In this document: positions 55,033 to 64,000 of the stretch, one piece after another | Layout of the letters: each line of letters begins with the position of its first letter | How positions within the stretch are numbered: the stretch's first letter is position 1 | From: Marinimicrococcus sp033875255 | GTDB taxonomy: Bacteria; Pseudomonadota; Alphaproteobacteria; Geminicoccales; Geminicoccaceae | Assembly (NCBI GenBank): GCA_033875255.1 | Contig: JAWZSN010000014.1 | Coordinates: 62,001 to 126,000, forward strand | DNA: 64,000 nt | Direction: 5' to 3' | The notes under the pieces: model-generated | Database searches by the model: none | The model's input: the letters and a program-made list of their open reading frames with translations, nothing else | What the model was told of the DNA's origin: nothing | Position numbers and translations under genes: made by a program

Positions 55033-55289
55033 CGCTGTCCCTTGGCCGCCGCGTCAATATTGTCGCGGAGCTGCCGCATGGCCTCGTCATGGGGCACGAC
55101 ACGTCCGGCCTCCATGTCATCGAGACCCCTTTGGATGCTCTCGACGATCGCCAGCTCGCGCTCCACGTAATCGGCCAGGGCCTCGCCCGCGAGAAAGGAG
55201 CGGGTGCGTCGGGTCTTCTCCGCCAGCAGGCCCAGCCGCTCCTTCAGCTCGGCCGGCAGGCGCAGGGTTAGCGTGGCATTGTCGCTCAT
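55029..55289 (-). CDS. Ribbon-helix-helix antitoxin (CopG/ParD type)
   Basis: An 86-residue antitoxin. The N-terminal strand and helices TLTLRLPAELKERLGLLAEK and TRRTRSFLAGEALADYVERE are a ribbon-helix-helix DNA-binding fold; the C-terminal part (GLDDMEAGRVVPHDEAMRQL) would bind the toxin. It is the first gene of the pair and probably represses it. The upstream spacer has short GCATGC-centred symmetry. Confidence 0.9.
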   Translation of the reverse strand: MSDNATLTLRLPAELKERLGLLAEKTRRTRSFLAGEALADYVERELAIVESIQRGLDDMEAGRVVPHDEAMRQLRDNIDAAAKGQR

Positions 55290-55408
55290 CGTCCCGTCCG
55301 TCTCTGCACGCGCATGCGTATCTTGTAGCACGGCGACTCTTCGGAGGTCCCCCGCTCCATGCCTTTCCTGCATGCCCCTTGACAGCGGGCCGGGCGGGCG
55401 GCGAAGTT

Positions 55409-55424
55409 GTAACCATCCGGTTAC
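55409..55424. promoter_or_regulatory. TetR-type operator upstream of the DHDPS-like operon
   Basis: GTAACC (55409-55414) and GGTTAC (55419-55424) form a perfect dyad with a 4-base centre, 15 bases before the start codon. A TTGACA lies at 55379-55384. The half-site matches that of the operator at 45639-45660. Confidence 0.7.
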
Positions 55425-55439
55425 TTGAGGGCCGTGCCC

Positions 55440-56501
55440 ATGCCGCTGCACCGCGCCGAGCTGCCCGCCGGGGTCGCCCGGCTCCTTCGCGAGGGGACGG
55501 TGATCCCCGCCCATCCGCTGGCCCTCGACGAGGAGCGCCGGCTGGATACGGTCTCGCAGCGGGCGCTCACCCGCTACTATGTCGACGCCGGGGCGGGCGG
55601 GCTGGCGGTGGGCGTGCACGCCACCCAGTTCGCGATCCGCGAGGCCGGGCTCTACCGGCCGGTCCTCGAGCTGGCGGCGCGGACAGCGCAGGAGTGGACC
55701 GGGAGGCCGCTGGCGATGGTGGCGGGGCTCGCCGGCCCCACTTCCCAGGCGGTGGGTGAGGCTCGCACCGCGATGGACCTGGGCTACCATGCCGGCCTTT
55801 TGAGCCTCGTGGCGCTGCGGGGGGCGGACGAGGACGCGCTCGTCGCGCACTGCGAGGCGGTGGCCGCCGAGATCCCGCTCGTGGGCTTCTATCTGCAGGA
55901 GGCAGTGGGCGGGCAGCGCCTGTCGCGCGGCTTCTGGCGGCGCTTTGCGGCCATCGACAATGTGGTGGCCATCAAGATCGCCCCCTTCGACCGCTACCGC
56001 ACGCTGGACGTGCTGAGCGGCGTGGCCGAGGCCGGGGCCGGGGACCGGATCACCCTCTATACCGGCAACGACGACCACATCGTCCTCGACCTGCTGACCC
56101 CCTTCCGCGTGCCCACCGCCACGGGCCCCGTCGAGATGCGCATCAGGGGTGGGCTGCTGGGTCACTGGAGCGTGTGGACGCGGAGTGCCGTGCGGCTCTT
56201 CGAGCGGCTGCGGAAGGCAGCCGAGGCGGGAACGGTCGACCGGGAGCTCCTGGCCCTCGATTCCGCCGTCACCGCCTGCAACGCCGCCCTCTTCGATGCC
56301 GCCAACGGCTTTCGGGGCTGCATTCCCGGCTGCCATGAGGTGCTGCGCCGCCAGGGGCTGATGCGCACCGCCCTCTGCCTCGATCCCGGCGAGGTCATGA
56401 GCCCGGGACAGGCGGAGGCGATCGAGCGGGTGCGAAGAGCCTGGCCGGAGCTCGTGGACGACGATTTCGTGGCGGAGAACCTGGAGCGCTGGCGCGGCTG
56501 A
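55440..56501 (+). CDS. Dihydrodipicolinate synthase family protein
   Basis: A 353-residue class I aldolase-like TIM barrel. The Schiff-base lysine is probably in NVVAIKIAPFDRYRT (about residue 179). The usual GTTGE loop is replaced by GVHATQF, so it is not a true DapA. Related enzymes act as keto-acid-sugar aldolases or dehydratases. An ATG at 55440 is used; GAGGG at 55427-55431 is at good spacing, while an upstream TTG would lie inside the leader. First gene of the second catabolic operon. Confidence 0.88.
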   Translation: MPLHRAELPAGVARLLREGTVIPAHPLALDEERRLDTVSQRALTRYYVDAGAGGLAVGVHATQFAIREAGLYRPVLELAARTAQEWTGRPLAMVAGLAGPTSQAVGEARTAMDLGYHAGLLSLVALRGADEDALVAHCEAVAAEIPLVGFYLQEAVGGQRLSRGFWRRFAAIDNVVAIKIAPFDRYRTLDVLSGVAEAGAGDRITLYTGNDDHIVLDLLTPFRVPTATGPVEMRIRGGLLGHWSVWTRSAVRLFERLRKAAEAGTVDRELLALDSAVTACNAALFDAANGFRGCIPGCHEVLRRQGLMRTALCLDPGEVMSPGQAEAIERVRRAWPELVDDDFVAENLERWRG

Positions 56502-56533
56502 GCGGCCCGCATCGATCAGGGGGGACGAGAAAA

Positions 56534-57685
56534 ATGAGCGCAAGGCGCCTGGGCATCGTGATGCATGGCGTTACCGGACGGATGGGGATGAACCAGCATC
56601 TCCTCCGCTCCATCCTGGCGATCCGCGAGCAGGGCGGCGTCGTCCTCTCGAGCGGCGAGCGGGTCGTGCCCGACCCGATCATCGTCGGCCGCAACGCCGG
56701 GAAGATCCGGACGCTGGCCGAGGCGCACGGCATCGCCCGCTGGACCACCGACATGGAGGCCGCCCTCGCCTCGCCCGAGGACACGATCTTCTTCGACGCC
56801 GCCTCCACGCAGCTGCGCGCGGGCCTGCTCGAGCGGGCGATCCGCGCCGGCAAGCACGTCTACTGCGAGAAGCCGGTGGCCGAGCGGCTCGAGGACGCGC
56901 TGGCGGTGGCCCGGCTCGCCCGCGAGCAGGGTGTCAAGAGCGGCGTGGTGCAGGACAAGCTCTTCCTGCCGGGCCTGCGCAAGCTCGCCATGCTGCGCGA
57001 GGCGGGCTTCTTCGGCCGCATCCTCTCGGTCCGCGGCGAGTTCGGCTACTGGGTCTTCGAGGGCGACTGGCAGCCGGCCCAGCGGCCCTCCTGGAACTAC
57101 CGCAAGGAGGAGGGCGGCGGCATCATCCTCGACATGGTCTGCCACTGGCGCTACGTGCTCGACACTCTCTTCGGGCCGGTCAGGGCGGTGAGCTGCCTGG
57201 GCGCCACCCACATTCCCGAGCGCGTCGACGAGGCCGGCCGCCGCTATGCGGCGGACACCGACGACGCCTGCTATGCGACCTTCGAGCTCGAGGGCGGGGT
57301 GATCGCCCAGATCAACAGCTCCTGGGCGACCCGGGTGCGGCGCGACGATCTCGTGGTCTTCCAGGTGGACGGCACGCACGGCTCGGCCAGCGCCGGGCTC
57401 ACCCGCTGCTTCGTCCAGCCGCGCATCGCCACCCCCCGCCCGGTCTGGAACCCCGACCAGCGCCAGACCCACGACTTCCTCGGCGACTGGCAGGAGGTCC
57501 CCGACAACCAGGCCTATGACAACGGCTTCAAGGTGCAGTGGGAGATGTTCATCCGCCATGTCTGCGAGGACGCCCCCTTCCGCTGGGACCTGATGGAGGG
57601 CGCCAAGGGCGTGCAGCTGGCCGAGCTGGCGCTCAAAAGCTGGGCCGAGCGGCGCTGGCTCGACGTGCCGGCGCTGGTGGCCTGA
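56534..57685 (+). CDS. Gfo/Idh/MocA family oxidoreductase 2
   Basis: A 383-residue dehydrogenase. The Rossmann loop is IVMHGVTGRMGMNQHLLRSI, with VYCEKPVAERLEDALAVARL (EKP) and GGIILDMVCHWRYVLDTLFG (active-site His). It is longer than the first family member at 48830-49834 and not closely similar to it. It starts 32 bases after the aldolase-like gene, with a GGGGACGAG site. Confidence 0.9.
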   Translation: MSARRLGIVMHGVTGRMGMNQHLLRSILAIREQGGVVLSSGERVVPDPIIVGRNAGKIRTLAEAHGIARWTTDMEAALASPEDTIFFDAASTQLRAGLLERAIRAGKHVYCEKPVAERLEDALAVARLAREQGVKSGVVQDKLFLPGLRKLAMLREAGFFGRILSVRGEFGYWVFEGDWQPAQRPSWNYRKEEGGGIILDMVCHWRYVLDTLFGPVRAVSCLGATHIPERVDEAGRRYAADTDDACYATFELEGGVIAQINSSWATRVRRDDLVVFQVDGTHGSASAGLTRCFVQPRIATPRPVWNPDQRQTHDFLGDWQEVPDNQAYDNGFKVQWEMFIRHVCEDAPFRWDLMEGAKGVQLAELALKSWAERRWLDVPALVA

Positions 57686-57699
57686 GAGGGAGAGGGCAG

Positions 57700-58863
57700 A
57701 TGGCAGAGATCCGGCTTCCCCTGGCGGGCGGCGGCAGCGAGACCTGGCGCACCGGCGAGCCCCTGCGCTTCGATCCCCCCTCCCGCCCCTTCACGCGGGT
57801 GGCCTATGCCGCCGCCCACGTGGTGGCCGCCCCGCTGGCCGAGGTGGACCCCTGGCTCGAGCCCGCCATCGACTGGGAGCGCACGCTGGCCTACCGCGAG
57901 CATCTCTGGTCGCTGGGCCTGGGGGTGGCCGAGGCCATGGATACCGCCCAGCGCGGCATGGGGCTGGACTGGCAAAGGAGCCTCGAGCTGATCCGCCGCG
58001 CCGTAGCGGCGGCCGGCGGCAGGCCCGACCGGCTGATCGCCTGCGGTGCCGGCACCGACCATCTGGCCCCCGACCCGGGCCTTTCCGTCGAGCAGGTGAT
58101 CGCCGCCTACGAGGAGCAGTGCGCGGCGGTGGAGGCGGCCGGCGGGCGGATCATCCTCATGGCGTCCCGGGCGCTGGCCGCCTGCGCCCGCTCGCCCGAC
58201 GACTACGGCCGGGTCTATGACCGCATCCTGGGCCAGGTGAGGGAGCCGGTGATCATCCACTGGCTGGGCGGGATGTTCGACCCGGCGCTTGAGGGCTACT
58301 GGGGCCGGGGCGATCACGGCGAGGCCATGGAGGTCTGCCTCGACATCCTCGCCCGCAACGCTGCGAAGGTGGACGGGATCAAGGTCTCGCTGCTCGACAA
58401 GCGGCACGAGATCGCCATGCGAAGCCGCCTGCCCGGCTCCGTGCGCATGTATACCGGCGACGATTTCGACTATCCCGAGCTCATCGAGGGCGACGGCGAG
58501 CACCATTCCGACGCCCTGCTCGGCATCTTCGATGCCATCGCCCCGGCCGCCTCGGCAGCGCTGGCGGCACTGGCCGCGGACGAGCACGAGCGCTACCAGG
58601 CAATCCTCGCCCCCACCGTACCGCTCTCGCGGCACGTCTTCCGCGCCCCCACCCGCTTCTACAAGACCGGGGTGGTGTTCATGGCCTGGCTCAACGGCCA
58701 CCAGGACCATTTCACCATGGTGGGCGGCCAGCAGAGCGCCCGCTCCCTCCTCCATCTGGCGGAGCTCTTCCGGCTGGCCGACCGGGCCGGGCTGCTGCAG
58801 GATCCCGATCTGGCCACCGCCCGCATGAGGAGCCTGCTGGCGGTGCATGGGCTGGAGGGCTGA
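57700..58863 (+). CDS. DUF993 family protein (DHDPS-related)
   Basis: A 387-residue protein of the DUF993 family, thought to be a relative of dihydrodipicolinate synthases. Visible motifs are LIACGAGTDHLAPDP, VIIHWLGGMFDPALEGYWG, AKVDGIKVSLLDKRHE (possible Schiff-base Lys) and AWLNGHQDHFTMVGGQQSAR. The family has no established reaction. It lies between an oxidoreductase and an isomerase, an order that recurs for DUF993 in sugar-catabolic loci. AGAGGG precedes the ATG. Confidence 0.88.
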   Translation: MAEIRLPLAGGGSETWRTGEPLRFDPPSRPFTRVAYAAAHVVAAPLAEVDPWLEPAIDWERTLAYREHLWSLGLGVAEAMDTAQRGMGLDWQRSLELIRRAVAAAGGRPDRLIACGAGTDHLAPDPGLSVEQVIAAYEEQCAAVEAAGGRIILMASRALAACARSPDDYGRVYDRILGQVREPVIIHWLGGMFDPALEGYWGRGDHGEAMEVCLDILARNAAKVDGIKVSLLDKRHEIAMRSRLPGSVRMYTGDDFDYPELIEGDGEHHSDALLGIFDAIAPAASAALAALAADEHERYQAILAPTVPLSRHVFRAPTRFYKTGVVFMAWLNGHQDHFTMVGGQQSARSLLHLAELFRLADRAGLLQDPDLATARMRSLLAVHGLEG

Positions 58864-58866
58864 GCG

Positions 58867-59706
58867 ATGCGCGATCTCGCCCGTCACCCCGAGCTGCTCT
58901 CGATCAACACCGCCACGGTGCGCGAGCGCTGGCGGCTCGACGAGGCGATCGAGGGGATCGCCCGGGCGGGCATCAGGGGCATCGCCCCCTGGCGCGACCA
59001 GGTGGCGGCGATCGGCCTCGAGCGCGCCGCGCGGATGATCCGCGACGCCGGGCTCACCGTCACCGGCCACTGCCGCGGCGGCATGTTCCCTGCAAGCGAC
59101 GCCGCCCAGCGCCGGCGCATCGCCGAGGACAACCGCCGGGCGGTGGACGAGGCGGCGGCGCTGGGGGCGCAGTGCCTGGTGCTGGTGGTGGGCGGCCTGC
59201 CGGAGGGCTCGCGCGACCTGCCCGGCGCCCGCAGGCAGGTCAAAGACGGCATCGCCGAGCTGCTGCCCTACGCCCGGGACGCCGGCGTCCCGCTCGCCAT
59301 CGAGCCTCTGCATCCGATGTACGCCGCCGAACGCTCCTGCGTGAACACGCTGGGCCAGGCCAACGATCTCTGCGCGGAGCTGGGCTCCGGCACCGGGGTG
59401 GCGGTGGACGTCTACCATGTCTGGTGGGACCCGATGATCGAGGCGGAGATCGCCCGGGCCGGCGCGGCCGGCCGGCTGCTGGCCTTCCATGCCTGCGACT
59501 GGCTGGTGCCGACCCGGGACATGCTGCTGGACCGCGGCATGATGGGCGACGGTGTGGCCGACATCCGTCGGCTGCGCGGGCTGGCCGAGGCCGCGGGCTA
59601 TGACGGCCTGATCGAGGTCGAGATCTTCTCGGCCGAGGACTGGTGGCGGCGCCCCCCCGAGGAGGTGCTGGCGGTCTGCGCCGAACGCTTCGCCACGGCC
59701 TGCTGA
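58867..59706 (+). CDS. Sugar phosphate isomerase/epimerase family TIM barrel 2
   Basis: A 279-residue barrel with metal ligands Glu in LAIEPLHPMYAAE, Asp and His in VAVDVYHVWWDPM, His in LAFHACDWLVPT and Glu in IEVEIFSAEDWW. It is distinct from the first barrel at 49845-50675. It begins 3 bases after the DUF993 stop and is the last gene of the second operon. Probably isomerises the keto-sugar formed by the oxidoreductase. Confidence 0.88.
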   Translation: MRDLARHPELLSINTATVRERWRLDEAIEGIARAGIRGIAPWRDQVAAIGLERAARMIRDAGLTVTGHCRGGMFPASDAAQRRRIAEDNRRAVDEAAALGAQCLVLVVGGLPEGSRDLPGARRQVKDGIAELLPYARDAGVPLAIEPLHPMYAAERSCVNTLGQANDLCAELGSGTGVAVDVYHVWWDPMIEAEIARAGAAGRLLAFHACDWLVPTRDMLLDRGMMGDGVADIRRLRGLAEAAGYDGLIEVEIFSAEDWWRRPPEEVLAVCAERFATAC

Positions 59707-59906
59707 AGGAGCGGCGGCGCCGCGATGGGGAATCGTGCCTTTGCCGGACAGGCGGAGCAACCTCGCCCGGCTGCCAGCCGTTCCTCCGACGCCAGTTGCC
59801 GGGCAGCATGGGCTGCCGGGGCGGGGAGAGGACAAGGCCATGGTCGAGATGCACCTCCGGGCGGGCGCTGCGCCCGGCCCGCGGCACTGAGCCGGGACGC
59901 CGCTGC

Positions 59907-62069
<2,163 letters not shown>

Positions 62070-62145
62070 TAGCCGGCGGCGCCAGGAAGCGCCGCCGTCC
62101 CGCCGCCCGCGGCGGTTTCACCATGGAGCCGCCCCCTTGCCGTCG

Positions 62146-64000
62146 ATGCAGGTGACCCCGACCCCGGCCGCGAGCTCGCCCGCCACCACCGTGCTGGTCG
62201 GCGCGGTGGCGGTGGCGGCCCTCTATCTGGGGCGCGAGGTCTTCATTCCGCTGGCCCTGGCAGCGCTCTTGAGCTTCGCCCTGGCGCCGCTCGCCAACCG
62301 CCTCAAGCGGCTCGGGCTCGGCCGGGCGCTGCCGGTCCTGGTGGTGGTGGTGGGGGCGCTCGGGCTGGTCTCCGCCTTCTCCTGGCTGCTGGCCGACCAG
62401 GCCCTGCGGCTGGCCGCCGACCTGCCGCGCTACGAGTACAATCTGCGCCAGAAGATCCACTTCTTCGAGACCGGCAGCGCCCGCGACAATGTGCTGGAGC
62501 AGACCGCCGAGCTGCTCGATCGGGTGCAAAAGGAGATCGACGAGGTCGCCCGCGACAAGGAGGACGCCGCCGCCGCCGCCGACGTCCTGCGCGAGATCAC
62601 CCAAGAGCCGCAGCCGATCCCGGTCGAGGTGCACGAGCCGCCGGTCTCGCCGGTCAGCGCCCTGGCGCAGGTCGGCGAGCTGGTGGCGCAGCCCTTGGCG
62701 ACCTTGGGCCTGATGCTGCTCTTCGTGATCTTCGTGCTGCTGCAGCGCGAGGATCTGCGCGACCGCTTCATCCGCCTGTTCGGCTCGGAGGACGTCCATC
62801 GCACCACCGAGGCGATGAACGACGCGGCCGAGCGGATCGGCCGCTATCTTTTGATGCAGCTCCTCATCAACACCACCTATGGCGGGCTGTTCGGCCTGGG
62901 CTTGTGGCTTTTGGGCGTGCCCAACGCGCTGCTGTGGGGCCTTTTGGGTAGCGTGCTGCGGTTCGTGCCCTATGTGGGCGCCCCCATCTCCGCCCTCTTC
63001 CCGCTGGTGCTCTCGCTGGCGGTCGACAGCGGCTGGACCCTACCGCTCGCCACTGCCGGCCTGTTCCTCGCCATCGAGCTGGTCTGTGCCTACGTCATGG
63101 AGCCGCTGCTCTACGGCTCGAGCACCGGCCTTTCCCCGGCAGCGCTCCTCGTCGCCACCGCCTTTTGGACGATCTTGTGGGGACCGGTGGGCCTCCTGCT
63201 GGCCACCCCGCTGACCGCCTGCCTGGTGGTGGTCGGCCGGCACGTGCCGGCCCTCCAGTTTCTCGAGATCATCTTCGGCAACCGCGAGGTGCTCTCGCCC
63301 TCGGTGAAGCTCTACCAGCGCCTGCTCGAGGAGGATGTCGAGGAGGCCGAGGAGGCGGCCGACGAGTTCTTCGAGGAGCACGACCTGCAGCGCACCTTCG
63401 ACGAGATGATGCTGCCGGCCCTGGGCCTGGCCGACCGCGACCGGTTGCGCGGCGCGCTCGCCCGGTCGCGCCAGCGCGCCCTGGCCGCCGATCTGGTGGG
63501 CGTGGCCGAGGAGCTGGCGGGCGACGCCGGGGTGCCCGGCGAGCCGCCCGCCGAGCCCGAGATCCTGTGCATCGGCAGCCGCCTGGGCTTCGACGAGGCG
63601 AGCGCCCGGCTGCTCGCCCTGCTGCTGCGCGAGCAGGGCCAGGACGCCGCCATCCTGCCGCGCCCCGACGTTGCCGCCGGCCGCATCGAGACCCTCGAGA
63701 CCGGCCGCGTGCGGCTCTTGTGCATCTGCGCCCTCGACACCGCCGGCAGCGCCCATGCGCGCCGGCTGATCCGCCGCCTGCGGCGCCGCTTCGGGCCGGA
63801 AGTGCCGGTTCTGGTCGGGATGTGGCGCACGAGCGAGAACGGCGGCGAGGAGCCGCTCGCCGAGGCTGCGCGCGTCGTCCACAGCCTGCGCGCCGCCGCG
63901 GTGGCCGCCCGCGAGCTGCTGGGCGGGCCGGCCGGCCGGCGCGGGGAGACGGCGGCCAGAGAGCCGTCCTCGAGCGGAGAAAGCGTCCTGCCCGTGCCTT
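62146..64000 (+). CDS. AI-2E family membrane protein with extra C-terminal domain (cut by window end)
   Basis: At least 618 residues, open at the window edge. The N-terminal half is the AI-2E/PerM transporter family: LALAALLSFALAPLANRLKR, a cytoplasmic loop around residues 100-180, LLMQLLINTTYGGLFGLGLW and LRFVPYVGAPISALFPLVLS. After the last helix (about 360) come an acidic helix and, from about 466, an extra globular domain starting EPEILCIGSRLGFDEASARL with an alternating strand/helix pattern. An in-frame TTG at 62137 is better spaced from GGAG (62125-62128) and may be the real start. Substrate unknown. Confidence 0.85.
   Translation, partial: MQVTPTPAASSPATTVLVGAVAVAALYLGREVFIPLALAALLSFALAPLANRLKRLGLGRALPVLVVVVGALGLVSAFSWLLADQALRLAADLPRYEYNLRQKIHFFETGSARDNVLEQTAELLDRVQKEIDEVARDKEDAAAAADVLREITQEPQPIPVEVHEPPVSPVSALAQVGELVAQPLATLGLMLLFVIFVLLQREDLRDRFIRLFGSEDVHRTTEAMNDAAERIGRYLLMQLLINTTYGGLFGLGLWLLGVPNALLWGLLGSVLRFVPYVGAPISALFPLVLSLAVDSGWTLPLATAGLFLAIELVCAYVMEPLLYGSSTGLSPAALLVATAFWTILWGPVGLLLATPLTACLVVVGRHVPALQFLEIIFGNREVLSPSVKLYQRLLEEDVEEAEEAADEFFEEHDLQRTFDEMMLPALGLADRDRLRGALARSRQRALAADLVGVAEELAGDAGVPGEPPAEPEILCIGSRLGFDEASARLLALLLREQGQDAAILPRPDVAAGRIETLETGRVRLLCICALDTAGSAHARRLIRRLRRRFGPEVPVLVGMWRTSENGGEEPLAEAARVVHSLRAAAVAARELLGGPAGRRGETAAREPSSSGESVLPVP

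Overview
The window is a very GC-rich stretch of bacterial chromosome. A complete PhyR/NepR/EcfG general stress system, which is confined to Alphaproteobacteria, places it in that class. I cannot name the genus from sequence alone. Genes are tightly packed, with many 4-bp ATGA/GTGA overlaps. No tRNA, rRNA, CRISPR array, insertion sequence or phage gene was seen.

Region 1 (1-4.95 kb): a small heat-shock protein, then a leftward operon of a binding-protein ABC importer (substrate-binding protein, ATPase, permease) and a nucleobase-type deaminase. Region 2 (5.1-12.6 kb): the general stress island. It holds ecfG, an RlpA-like protein, a HisKA_2 histidine kinase, phyR, nepR, and a set of small envelope proteins (two glycine-zipper lipoproteins, DUF1328, DUF883-like, a holin-like membrane protein, a PLDc_N protein, an entericidin-like lipoprotein) plus Dps. 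Six exact GGAAC-N16/17-CGTT promoters of the EcfG type lie upstream of ecfG, four small envelope genes and dps, so the sigma factor and much of its local regulon can be read directly. Region 3 (12.6-17 kb): sulfate activation (cysD, cysNC), a DUF882 peptidase and a LysE-type exporter. Region 4 (17.2-26.6 kb): a MerR regulator and ZntA-type ATPase with two HMA domains and a textbook 19-bp-spacer promoter, two Rnk-like proteins, an ECF sigma/cupredoxin operon, a small folate/stress operon, and a LysR regulator divergent from an unknown gene.

Region 5 (26.6-45.4 kb): surface polysaccharide biosynthesis. It contains a nucleotide-sugar dehydrogenase, a membrane glycosyltransferase paired with an apparently catalytically degenerate partner, a Wzc-like tyrosine kinase/chain-length protein, pgi, a single-domain response regulator, and a leftward operon of about 10 kb. 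That operon encodes two sugar epimerases (one fused to a glycoside-hydrolase-like barrel), a B12-binding radical SAM enzyme, four glycosyltransferases and UDP-glucuronate decarboxylase.

Region 6 (45.7-59.7 kb): a catabolic locus in two rightward operons. The first has a tripartite tricarboxylate-type transporter (tctCBA), an oxidoreductase, a TIM-barrel isomerase, an enolase-superfamily enzyme, an atypical epimerase, a GNAT protein and a TetR regulator. The second has a DHDPS-like protein, an oxidoreductase, DUF993 and another TIM-barrel isomerase. A ParDE-type toxin-antitoxin pair lies between them on the other strand. Related GTAAC/GTTAC palindromes precede both operons and suggest one TetR regulon for an unidentified acid-sugar or polyol-derived substrate. 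Region 7 (59.9-64 kb): glycogen debranching enzyme glgX and an AI-2E family membrane protein with an extra C-terminal domain, cut by the window edge.
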